15,113 nucleotides of DNA from contig NZ_LSJA01000245.1 in NCBI RefSeq assembly GCF_001556515.1, positions 1 to 15,113 on the forward strand. Direction: 5' to 3'. Numbering within the stretch: position 1 is the stretch's first letter; each line of letters begins with the position of its first letter. The stretch is from Caulobacter sp. CCH9-E1. Its GTDB lineage: Bacteria; Pseudomonadota; Alphaproteobacteria; Caulobacterales; Caulobacteraceae. This document shows positions 1 through 6,160 of the stretch, one piece after another. A program made the translations under genes and the position numbers. The notes beneath the pieces were generated by a model. The model was given only the letters and a program-made list of their open reading frames with translations. It did not search any database and was not told the origin of the DNA.

Positions 1-113
1 CTCCCCCGCGATGCGGGGGAGCTGTCGCGGAGCGACTGAGGGGGCTAACGCGGCGCGGGCTGAGCTCGCCCCCTCCGGCCCTCTGGGCCACCTCCCCCGC
101 GATGCGGGGGAGG
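1..113. repeat. RIME/REP-like palindromic mosaic element, copy 1
   Basis: Seen: two copies of a hairpin with arms CTCCCCCGC/GCGGGGGAG and loop GAT, at 1-21 and 91-113. Inside them is an inverted pair GAGGGGGC (38-45) and GCCCCCTC (68-75). Between outer and inner repeats lie two small hairpins: GTCGC-GGA-GCGAC on the left (about 23-35) and GGCCC-TCT-GGGCC on the right (about 77-89). The whole element is a nested palindrome, possibly cut by the window edge at its left end. It begins 13 bases after the stop of the minus-strand oxygenase gene and may end or stabilise that transcript. The architecture matches the element at 8303-8431. Known: short nested palindromes of this kind (RIME and related elements) occur between genes in alphaproteobacteria. 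Confidence 0.75.
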
Positions 114-126
114 AACGGTCCTCGCC

Positions 127-813
127 CTAGGTCGCGTCATGAAAGATCACGCCCAACGTCCGTCTTCGCCCCGACCGCACCTCGCTGACCCCGTGCCGCA
201 GCACGCGCCTGTGCACGCCGCGCGTCCCTTCCGCCGGCCGTTCGCGGACCGCGAAGATCACGCCCTCGCCCTGCCTTAGCGGCGCGACCTGCGGCGCCGA
301 CTGCTGGTGCGGGCGCTGCTCGACGATCACGAACTCGCCGCCTTCGAAATCGCGGCCGGGCTCGTCGAGCAGGAACGCCGCCTGCAGCGGGAAGACATGC
401 TCGCCATAGAGGTCCTGGTGCAGGCAGTTGTAGTCGCCGGGGCCGTAGGTCAGCAGCAGCGGCGTTGGCCGGACCTGACCCGCCGCGTGACAGCGGGCCA
501 GCATGTCGTCCAGACTTTCGGGGAAGCGGTGGTCCTGGCCCAGCCGCTGGGCCCAGCGGTTGGCGACCTCGGCCAGTGGGCCGTAGAGGCCCTGCCGCAG
601 CCGCTGGACCACGTCGGGCAGCGGATAGCTGAAGTACTTGTACTCCCCGCGCCCGAAGCCGTGACGGGCCATGACCACCCGGCTGCGGAACCCCTCGTCA
701 AGCGGATAAAGATCGGCGATCGCCGCGCAGGTCTCCGGTTTCAGCAACGGCCCGGTCAGGGCCCAGCCGCGCGCGTCCAGTTCGGCGCCGATGCGGGACC
801 AGTCGAGAGTCAC
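127..813 (-). CDS. 2-oxoglutarate/Fe(II)-dependent oxygenase (Oxygenase-NA-like, probable alkylated-DNA repair)
   Basis: A 228-residue protein of the 2-oxoglutarate- and Fe(II)-dependent dioxygenase superfamily. The iron triad is readable as H132-x-D134 (LHQD) and H207 (RHGVSEVRSGRR), with R217 placed to bind the 2-oxoglutarate carboxylate. FEGGEFVIVEQ (about 156-166) and GEGVIFAV (182-189) are the double-stranded beta-helix strands usual between the metal ligands. The start is GTG at 811-813, with GAGG about four bases upstream. It overlaps the TGA of the Ada-domain gene as GTGA, so translation is probably coupled. The open frame continues 91 residues further upstream, but that part is arginine-rich and antisense-like and covers the Ada gene in another frame. 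From memory this resembles the Pfam family described as an oxygenase acting on damaged DNA (Oxygenase-NA). Inference: oxidative demethylation of DNA or a DNA-bound protein; the substrate is not known from sequence. Confidence 0.82.
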   Translation of the reverse strand: MTLDWSRIGAELDARGWALTGPLLKPETCAAIADLYPLDEGFRSRVVMARHGFGRGEYKYFSYPLPDVVQRLRQGLYGPLAEVANRWAQRLGQDHRFPESLDDMLARCHAAGQVRPTPLLLTYGPGDYNCLHQDLYGEHVFPLQAAFLLDEPGRDFEGGEFVIVEQRPHQQSAPQVAPLRQGEGVIFAVRERPAEGTRGVHRRVLRHGVSEVRSGRRRTLGVIFHDAT

Positions 814-1037
814 GCGGCCTCGCGGTCGGGCCTGCAGCGCAGGCAGGCGCGGAAGCCAGCCGCGCGGGCGCTTTCGCGCGTCTCGTGGAATTCGACGTTC
901 TTGCGCAGCGGTCGGCCGGCGCAACTGGCGACGCAGTAGACGCCGGTGGTGCGCACGGCGACGAAGAAGGCGCCGTCGGCGGCGCGGTCGCGCGCCTCCC
1001 AGGCGGTCCAGCGGGCGTCTTCGGTGTCGTAGGTCAT
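810..1037 (-). CDS. Stand-alone Ada metal-binding (N-Ada) domain protein
   Basis: A 75-residue protein that aligns along its whole length with the first ~75 residues of E. coli Ada, the zinc domain that takes a methyl group from DNA methylphosphotriesters. The four zinc cysteines are C35, C39 (YCVASC) and C65, C68 (ACLRC). C35 corresponds to the methyl-accepting Cys38 of E. coli Ada. FVAVRTTGVYC, LRKNVEF and AAGFRACLRCRPD are family blocks. The AraC-type helix-turn-helix and the O6-methylguanine transferase domain of full Ada are absent. The start is ATG at 1035-1037, with AAAGGAG six bases upstream. The stop overlaps the GTG of the oxygenase gene (GTGA). Inference: a methylphosphotriester repair or sensor module working with the oxygenase. 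The promoter must lie in 1038-1155. I found no clear E. coli-type Ada box there. Confidence 0.85.
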   Translation of the reverse strand: MTYDTEDARWTAWEARDRAADGAFFVAVRTTGVYCVASCAGRPLRKNVEFHETRESARAAGFRACLRCRPDREAA

Positions 1038-1106
1038 GAGGGGCTCCTTTCACGGAGACCCTGCCGCCAACGCGGGGCGGCGTCATTCCGATGCTTGCGG
1101 AGCCTC

Positions 1107-1146
1107 AAAACTCCGACCTCCCCGGCATTCGCCGGGGAAATCGGAG
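1107..1146 (-). terminator. Rho-independent terminator of tipF
   Basis: Ten bases past the tipF stop, the minus strand forms a stem with an eight-pair inner part (CTCCCCGGC-type arm, loop of four, 1119-1138), a two-by-two internal mismatch and a six-pair outer part (CTCCGA/TCGGAG, 1111-1116 and 1141-1146). The stem is followed on the minus strand by TTTT (1110-1107). The site also lies just upstream of the Ada-oxygenase unit and may insulate it from tipF transcription. Confidence 0.7.
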
Positions 1147-1155
1147 GGAGTAAAA

Positions 1156-2424
1156 TTACCAGCCCACCGCGCGACGACGGGGCGCGCCGCGCATGAAGTC
1201 CGCCGGCGGCTCGGCCTCGGCCAGGATCGCGTCGCGGATGGCGCGCGGCTCGCCGAACAGGTTGCCCTGGCCGTAGCCGATGTCGAGGTCGAGGATCTCG
1301 GCGACCTGCTTCTCGGCCTCGACCTTTTCGACGATGACCTCGATGCCGTAGCGGCGGGTCAGGGAGGCGAAGTCGGCGGCGTTCAGGTCGGGCAGCGAGG
1401 CGATGACCAGCTTGCCGTCCTGCTCCTCCAGCTCGTTCAGCATCATCTGGGCGGCGACCTTCAGGTAGCGCACGTCGGCGCGCGCCAGGTCCTGGAAGTC
1501 GATGTCCAGGTCCACGACCTTGTCGAGGCTGAAGCTGAAGCCGAGGCTGGCCAGGCGGGCCATGTGGCGGGCCTCGACCGGGCCGCGACGCTCGAAGGCG
1601 TCCTGACCCAGTTCGAAGATCACCGCGCCGGCCAGGTCCTTGTTCTCCTGCATGAACTCCAGGAACTGCGGGAAGAAGGCCTCGTCGCCCAGGCTGGCCA
1701 GCGAGATGTTGCAGAAGATGCCGACCTTGCGGTCCTGCTTGGCCAGGCGACGCACGATCTGCACGCAGCGGAACAGCAGCAGGTTGTCGATATTGGCCAT
1801 CAGGCCTTCCGGCTCGGCGACCGCCAGATATTCGGCGGGCATCAGCACGCGGCCGCTCTCGTCGCGCAGGCGCGAGAAGCTCTCGTAATAGACCACGCGG
1901 CGCTGGGGCAGGCTGACGATCGGCTGCAGGTAGAGGTCGACGCGGTTGTCGGCCAGGGCCTCCTGCACCATGCGCAGCAGGCGGTCTCCGTGCGGGGCGC
2001 GATCGGTGAGCGGACCGCGCGGCGCGGCGGCGGCCGGCTGGCTCAGCTGGCGCTCCAGCCGGTCGTTCATCTTATGGACGAGGTCTTCCAGGTGGCTGAC
2101 CTCGCTGGACAGGGCCTCGGTGCGACGCTGGGCGTCGGCGGCGACGACCTCCATCAGGTCGGTGACGCGGGCGTCCACCTTCTCGACCTGGTCGAGCAGG
2201 ATGGCGTGGGCTTCGCGGACGGTGTCGATGTCCATGCGCAGGGCGGCGCCCAGGAACGTCTGGGCCAGCAGGCCGTGGAAGGCGAAGCACAGGCCCAGCA
2301 TGCCGATGAACGCCGAGACGCCGACAGCCGGGGTCGCGCCCATCCTCCAGAGGAAGAGGGAGACGATCAAGGCCAGACAAAGATAGGCCCCCGTCAGGAG
2401 CGCCAGCATCAGCTTACGCATCAT
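1156..2424 (-). CDS. tipF: TipF-like EAL-domain c-di-GMP-binding flagellar assembly regulator
   Basis: A 422-residue membrane protein. Two hydrophobic helices (about 4-26 and 33-58) are followed by a charged coiled coil (about 65-128), a low-complexity linker (QPAAAAPRG) and an EAL-type domain (about 145-402). The EAL signature is degenerate: ESF at 181-183 instead of EAL, ELGQ at 271-274, and LDKVVD at 300-305 where active enzymes have DDFG. EKVE (366-369) and GYGQGNLFGEP (383-393) are kept. Loss of metal-binding acidic residues suggests it binds c-di-GMP without cleaving it. Known: Caulobacter TipF has this architecture and recruits flagellar assembly factors to the new pole when bound to c-di-GMP. 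The assignment rests on architecture and context, not on an alignment. Start is one of two adjacent ATGs (2422-2424 or 2419-2421), with no strong ribosome binding site. It is divergent from feoA and monocistronic, with a terminator at 1107-1146. Confidence 0.75.
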   Translation of the reverse strand: MMRKLMLALLTGAYLCLALIVSLFLWRMGATPAVGVSAFIGMLGLCFAFHGLLAQTFLGAALRMDIDTVREAHAILLDQVEKVDARVTDLMEVVAADAQRRTEALSSEVSHLEDLVHKMNDRLERQLSQPAAAAPRGPLTDRAPHGDRLLRMVQEALADNRVDLYLQPIVSLPQRRVVYYESFSRLRDESGRVLMPAEYLAVAEPEGLMANIDNLLLFRCVQIVRRLAKQDRKVGIFCNISLASLGDEAFFPQFLEFMQENKDLAGAVIFELGQDAFERRGPVEARHMARLASLGFSFSLDKVVDLDIDFQDLARADVRYLKVAAQMMLNELEEQDGKLVIASLPDLNAADFASLTRRYGIEVIVEKVEAEKQVAEILDLDIGYGQGNLFGEPRAIRDAILAEAEPPADFMRGAPRRRAVGW

Positions 2425-2578
2425 TTCGCCCGTACGAATCGATACGGATCATCAGACCGATCCGAACGCCAAGAGTCGAATAGATTAACGCCCCTGCGCC
2501 AAACGGTCCCAAGGATCCTTAATGGGGAGCATACACCGCCTCCGTGTTATCGCTGAATCGACATTCGCGCGCTCGACT
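2425..2578. promoter_or_regulatory. Divergent tipF / feoAB control region
   Basis: This gap must hold the tipF promoter (minus) and the feoA promoter (plus). Seen: an inverted pair CGGATC (2445-2450) and GATCCG (2459-2464) with eight bases between, placed to act on tipF; and a 10-bp palindrome AAGGATCCTT (2511-2520) in the middle. Single TTAA half-sites occur at about 2485 and 2520, but no TTAA-N7-TTAA pair typical of CtrA was found. No sigma-54 (-24/-12) element was recognised. Which site belongs to which gene cannot be told from sequence. Confidence 0.35.
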
Positions 2579-2600
2579 GATAATCGTTCGCAATCTTATC
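2579..2600 (+). promoter_or_regulatory. Candidate Fur box upstream of feoA
   Basis: An A/T-rich 22-bp dyad in an otherwise GC-rich region, with arms GATAA (2579-2583) and TTATC (2596-2600) around a partly symmetric centre (TCGTTCGCAATC). It resembles the Fur consensus built from GATAAT units and ends directly against the GGAG of feoA. Fur or Fe2+ control of feoAB is expected biology. A repressor bound here would also cover the start of the message. Confidence 0.5.
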
Positions 2601-2609
2601 GGAGCGGTT

Positions 2610-2933
2610 ATGTCCGAAGCGTTTGTTCTCTCGTCCGAATTCGAGCCCCCCGCCGCTGATCCAGCCGGCGTTCGCCCCCTGGCCGCGGCCGGGCCGGGCG
2701 ATCGCGGCGTGATCGTCAAGGTCACCGGCGTCTCCGGCGCGGAGGAAGCCGTGGCCGCCGAGGAGCTGGAGCGCCGCCTCTTGGAAATGGGCTTCGTCGA
2801 GGGCGCGAGGATCGAGGTGTTGCACCAGGGCCTGTTCGGCCGCGACCCGATCGCGGTCCGCGTGGACGACACCCGCGTGGCCCTGCGCCGGCGTGAAGCC
2901 GGCGCCGTCTCGGTGAAGTTCGACGGACGCTAA
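2610..2933 (+). CDS. feoA: FeoA, ferrous iron transport accessory protein
   Basis: A 107-residue cytosolic protein. After a ~30-residue proline/alanine-rich leader it has the SH3-like FeoA fold: GDRGVIVKVTGV, then LERRLLEMGFVEGARIEVLH (about 53-72), then GRDPIAVRVDDTRVALRRREAGAVSV. The RRLLEMGF..G and P(I/V)AV.V...ALR..EA blocks are diagnostic. Known: FeoA binds or modulates the membrane permease FeoB. The start is ATG at 2610, preceded by GGAG (2601-2604) at five bases. Upstream in-frame codons have no such site and run through the Fur-like box. The leader is longer than in the ~75-residue E. coli FeoA. feoB starts four bases after the stop, so the two form an operon. No feoC is seen. Confidence 0.9.
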   Translation: MSEAFVLSSEFEPPAADPAGVRPLAAAGPGDRGVIVKVTGVSGAEEAVAAEELERRLLEMGFVEGARIEVLHQGLFGRDPIAVRVDDTRVALRRREAGAVSVKFDGR

Positions 2934-2937
2934 GACC

Positions 2938-4857
2938 TTGACCTCCGACATCGGCGTCGCCGCCACCGTTTCCGACACCACCCGCAAGACCGCGCCGCTG
3001 ACGCCCGCCCGGGTCGCCCTGGTTGGCAATCCCAACTCCGGCAAGACCGCGCTGTTCAACGCCCTGACGGGCAGCCGCCAGAAGGTCGCCAACTACGCCG
3101 GCGTCACCGTCGAGCGGAAGGAAGGCGTGCTGACCGCGCCCAGCGGCCGGCAGATGCGCGTGCTGGACCTGCCCGGCACCTATTCCCTGCGCGCCCGCAG
3201 CCCGGACGAGGCCGTCACCCGCGACGCGGTGCTGGGCAAGCTGGCCGGCGAGGCCGCGCCCGAGGCGCTGATCTGCGTCGCCGACGCCACCAACCTGCGT
3301 CTCGTGCTGCGCCTGGTGCTGGAGCTGAAGCAGGTGGGGCGGCCGTTCGTGCTGGCCCTCAACATGTTCGACATCGCCCAGCGCCAGGGCCTGAGGATCG
3401 ACCTCGAACGCCTTTCGAAAGAGCTGAGCGCGCCGATCGTCACCACCGTGGCCACCCGCAAGCGCGGCCTGCCCGAACTGCTGGAGCAGGTCGAAGGCCT
3501 GGTCGCCGCTCAAAAGCCCGAGGCCGAGAGCGTCTGGCGCGAGCCAACCGCCGCCGAGATCCGCGCCGCCCACGCCGAGGCCCAGCGCATCTTCAAGGCC
3601 TGCGTGAAGCCGCCCGAGCGGCCCGACACCGTGACCGGCAAGATCGACAGCGTGCTGCTGCATCCCGTGGCGGGCCTGGTGATCCTGCTGACCCTGCTGT
3701 TCGTGATGTTCCAGGCGGTGTTCACCTGGGCGACGCCGGCCATGGACGGCATCGACGCGGGTTTCGCCGCGCTCGTCGAGTTCACCAACGCCCATCTGCC
3801 GCAAGGCCTGCTGACCAGCTTCATCGCTGACGGCCTGATCGCCGGCGTGGGCAGCGTGATCGTCTTCCTGCCGCAGATCCTGATCCTGTTCTTCTTCATC
3901 CTGATGCTGGAGGACAGCGGCTACATGGCCCGCGCGGCCTTCCTGATGGATCGCATCATGGGCGGCGCCGGCCTGCACGGGCGGGCCTTCATCCCGCTCC
4001 TGTCCAGCTTCGCCTGCGCCATCCCTGGCATCATGTCGACGCGGGTGATCGACAATCGCGAGGACCGGCTGACCACGATCCTGGTCGCGCCGCTGATGAC
4101 CTGCTCGGCGCGGATCCCCGTCTACACCCTGATCATCGGGGCCTTCATTCCCCAGCAGACCGTGGCCGGCTTCCTGTCTCTGCAGGGCCTGGTGATGTTT
4201 GGCCTCTACGCCAGCGGCATCGTCAGCGCGCTGCTGGTCTCGTTCGTCATCCGGCGCGTGTTCTGGCGCGGCGCGGTCGAGCCCTTCATGATGGAGCTGC
4301 CGACCTATCGCTGGCCCGAGCCGCGCAATGTCGCGATGAACCTGTGGACCCGCGCCCGCATCTTCATGGCCCGCGCCGGTCGGATCATCCTGCCGCTGAT
4401 GGTGCTGGTGTGGGTGCTGTCGACCTTCCCCTATCCGCCCGAGGGCGCGACGGGGCCGGCCATCGACTACAGCATCGCCGGCCGTCTGGGGCAGTTCCTG
4501 GCCCCGCTGATGGCGCCGATCGGCTTCAACTGGCAGATGACCGTGGCCCTGATCCCCGGCATGGCCGCCCGGGAGGTCGCCGTGGCGGTGCTCGGCACCG
4601 TCTACGCCGTCGGCGGCGAGGACGGCGAGACGGGCGCCCTGTCGACCCTGCTGAAGAACCAGTGGTCCCTGGCCAGCGCCCTGTCGTTCCTGGCCTGGTA
4701 CGTCTTCGCGCCCCAGTGCCTGCCCACCTTGGGCGTGGTCAAGCGCGAGACCAACAGCTGGGTCTGGCCGACCGTGATGTTCGTCTACATGGTCAGCCTG
4801 GCCTATCTGGCCGCCTTCGTGACCTACCACGTCGCCGTGGCGCTTGGCGCGGGCTAG
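2938..4857 (+). CDS. feoB: FeoB, GTP-dependent ferrous iron permease
   Basis: A 639-residue inner-membrane Fe(II) transporter. The N-terminal G domain shows G1 GNPNSGKT (30-37), the YAGVTVE switch (53-59), G3 DLPG (77-80) and G4 NMFD (142-145), the FeoB form of NKxD. A helical region (about 195-240) leads into multiple membrane spans from about 240 onward. Gate motifs are LEDSGYMARAAFLMDRIM (324-341) and SSFACAIPGIMSTR (356-369), with Cys360, and C389 in LMTCSARIP. AREVAVAVLG and FAPQCLPTLGVVKRE occur near the C-terminus. It is shorter than E. coli FeoB (773) mainly at the C-terminus. The start is TTG at 2938: the frame has a TGA at 2914-2916 and no ATG or GTG before the G1 motif. The ribosome site is weak (GGACG), so coupling to feoA is likely. 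Its TAG shares CTAG (4854-4857) with the converging AraC-type gene. Confidence 0.95.
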   Translation: MTSDIGVAATVSDTTRKTAPLTPARVALVGNPNSGKTALFNALTGSRQKVANYAGVTVERKEGVLTAPSGRQMRVLDLPGTYSLRARSPDEAVTRDAVLGKLAGEAAPEALICVADATNLRLVLRLVLELKQVGRPFVLALNMFDIAQRQGLRIDLERLSKELSAPIVTTVATRKRGLPELLEQVEGLVAAQKPEAESVWREPTAAEIRAAHAEAQRIFKACVKPPERPDTVTGKIDSVLLHPVAGLVILLTLLFVMFQAVFTWATPAMDGIDAGFAALVEFTNAHLPQGLLTSFIADGLIAGVGSVIVFLPQILILFFFILMLEDSGYMARAAFLMDRIMGGAGLHGRAFIPLLSSFACAIPGIMSTRVIDNREDRLTTILVAPLMTCSARIPVYTLIIGAFIPQQTVAGFLSLQGLVMFGLYASGIVSALLVSFVIRRVFWRGAVEPFMMELPTYRWPEPRNVAMNLWTRARIFMARAGRIILPLMVLVWVLSTFPYPPEGATGPAIDYSIAGRLGQFLAPLMAPIGFNWQMTVALIPGMAAREVAVAVLGTVYAVGGEDGETGALSTLLKNQWSLASALSFLAWYVFAPQCLPTLGVVKRETNSWVWPTVMFVYMVSLAYLAAFVTYHVAVALGAG

Positions 4858-5879
4858 ATCAGCCCTCTAAGCCAGTCGAATACGTCGTCGGGCCGCTCGA
4901 TCGCCGAGAGGCCTTCGAGGCGCGCCGGCTCGCCCAAGGTCCGCAGGCGGCCCGGCGTCATGCCGAACCGGGCGCGGAAGGCGCGGCTGAAATGGGCGTC
5001 TGAGCGGAAGCCCACGCGATAACCGATCTCGGCCAGGGTCTGCTGATTGGCCTGGTCGCCCATGATCTCGTCGAACGCCTGGTCCAGGCGACGCGCCTGG
5101 ATGAAGGCGCTGACTCCGCCGACGGGCTCGAACACCTTGTAGAGCAGGCTGCGCGAGACCCCGATGTGGTCGCGGACCGCCTCCGGCGACAGGTCGGGGT
5201 CCGAAAGGTTCTGGATCACGAACCGCTGGGCCGAGGCCAGCAGCATCTTCTCCACGGGGCGGATGTCGTCGCCGGCCGGCGCCCCATGGGCCAGGATCAC
5301 CGCGCTGACCAGCGCCGCGGCGGCCTTGCCGGCCAGGGTCAGGTCGGTGGCCGACATCGCCGCGGCGCCGGCCCAGGTCGCGCGGATATGCGAGCCCAGC
5401 AGGCGGCCGCTTGGGCTTTCCTCGCTGACGACGCAGCCGTGGAAATCGAGTTCGGCCGTCTGGGGCTCCAGGGCCGCGCGCGACAGGACCAGATGCACGG
5501 TCTCGAAGCGTTCGGTGACCATGTCGAAGGGGCGGGACATGTCGATCAAGCGGATCGCGCCCAACTCGCTGCTCGCCGGGCGACCGTCATAGTCGCCGCG
5601 CCAGCCGCCGGACTCCAGCTCCAGCACGGCCATGACGGAGTCCGACACGTCGGCGGCGATGTGCGAGAGCTTCCGTTCGAAGCGCTGCGGGATGCCCGAG
5701 CAACGGGCCAGGACCACGCCCGCGAGATTGTATCCTTCCATGCGATTGTGGAAGGCGTCGTCCGGCCCCAGCAGGGTGACGTCGAAGAGGTGAGCGCAGG
5801 CTTCGCGGTATTTCTGCGCCGCGTCCGCGCGCTCGCGGGCGTCCAGGATCCAGAGGTCTCGACGCGCAGAGGTGCTCAT
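4854..5879 (-). CDS. AraC-family transcriptional regulator
   Basis: A 341-residue regulator. The N-terminal ~200 residues look like the cupin-like AraC_binding_2 sensing domain (RMEGYNLAGVVLARCSG, DSVMAVLELESGGWRG, LGAIRLIDMSRPFDM). The C-terminus has the two AraC helix-turn-helices: LSPEAVRDHIGVSRSLLYKVF (about 230-250) and LAEIGYRVGFRSDAHFSRAFRARFGMTPGRLR (about 282-313). The GFRSDAHFSRAFRARFGMTP block is the family signature. The ligand is unknown. The start is ATG at 5877-5879. No good Shine-Dalgarno is visible, but a ten-pair imperfect inverted repeat lies four bases upstream. It converges on feoB with a four-base overlap that shares the stop triplets, but convergence alone does not imply it controls feoAB. 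It is followed on its strand by no further gene before feoB. Confidence 0.88.
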   Translation of the reverse strand: MSTSARRDLWILDARERADAAQKYREACAHLFDVTLLGPDDAFHNRMEGYNLAGVVLARCSGIPQRFERKLSHIAADVSDSVMAVLELESGGWRGDYDGRPASSELGAIRLIDMSRPFDMVTERFETVHLVLSRAALEPQTAELDFHGCVVSEESPSGRLLGSHIRATWAGAAAMSATDLTLAGKAAAALVSAVILAHGAPAGDDIRPVEKMLLASAQRFVIQNLSDPDLSPEAVRDHIGVSRSLLYKVFEPVGGVSAFIQARRLDQAFDEIMGDQANQQTLAEIGYRVGFRSDAHFSRAFRARFGMTPGRLRTLGEPARLEGLSAIERPDDVFDWLRGLI

Positions 5880-5883
5880 TTCG

Positions 5884-5921
5884 CGTTATGCGGGAAACGT
5901 TTGCGCGGCGCCGCCATAACG
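5884..5921 (-). promoter_or_regulatory. Inverted repeat at the AraC-type gene start (possible operator)
   Basis: Plus-strand CGTTATGCGG (5884-5893) pairs with CCGCCATAACG (5911-5921), a ten-base match with one inserted C. It lies four bases upstream of the regulator's ATG, a usual place for autoregulation. The function is inferred from position only. Confidence 0.35.
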
Positions 5922-6160
5922 GACGGCAAGACAAGAGAACGTGGATCGCTGGTCAATGACAACTTGGCCTTGGCGGGCGAGAAGGAGCGCGCTTTCGGGG
6001 CGCGCCGGTGGGGAAGATTGGCGAGCCACGAAGAGGTTCGCCAGCTCGCCGCCAGAGCTTGGGCGACCAGCTGTCGGGACCCCATCCCGCCAGCTTCGGG
6101 AGAGCGGAACAGTCTTGAATCGATGAATTCGCGACCGTTCCGCTCTTCTTTGAAGCAGGC
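5922..6160. other. Gene-free stretch between hbd and the AraC-type gene
   Basis: With the operator-like repeat at 5884-5921 this makes a 281-base interval without a convincing gene. Short open frames on both strands have no ribosome sites or recognisable products. Seen: an inverted pair GGCGAGC (6020-6026) and GCTCGCC (6044-6050), which competes with TGGCGA (6019-6024)/TCGCCA (6037-6042), and the ten-base pair at 6101-6146. It must hold the promoter of the AraC-type gene and the 3' end of the hbd transcript. A small RNA cannot be excluded. Confidence 0.4.
6101..6146 (-). terminator. Perfect 10-bp inverted repeat downstream of hbd (terminator-like)
   Basis: AGAGCGGAAC (6101-6110) and GTTCCGCTCT (6137-6146) are perfect complements separated by 26 bases. 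The loop holds a second small pair, GAAT/ATTC (6117-6120 and 6127-6130). It lies 14 bases past the hbd stop on the minus strand. There is no T-run after it on that strand, so it is not a classical terminator and may mainly protect the 3' end. Confidence 0.4.

Noticed and set aside
1..113. Repeated hairpins at the left edge as a CRISPR array
   Set aside because: Only two copies of a perfect palindrome, with an internally symmetric spacer and no further units; the nested layout and the match to 8303-8431 fit a mosaic intergenic repeat.
127..1037. Ada domain and oxygenase as one gene broken by a frameshift
   Set aside because: Both parts are complete, and the GTGA overlap with its own GAGG site is a normal coupling arrangement.
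127..1086. One 319-residue oxygenase starting at 1086
   Set aside because: Its first 91 residues are an arginine-rich frame over the Ada-domain gene. The GTG at 811-813 overlaps the Ada stop and has a ribosome site.
1036..2556. A 506-residue open frame on the plus strand opposite tipF
   Set aside because: Rich in H, Q, V, D and L repeats typical of an antisense frame in GC-rich DNA; no domain or ribosome site; tipF on the other strand is convincing.
2425..2609. CtrA box upstream of tipF
   Set aside because: TTAA half-sites occur singly; none pair at seven-base spacing.
2722..4830. A 702-residue open frame on the minus strand opposite feoAB
   Set aside because: Composition (G, Q, H, D, R) is that of a complement of a GC-rich coding frame, and it covers the whole of an unmistakable feoB.
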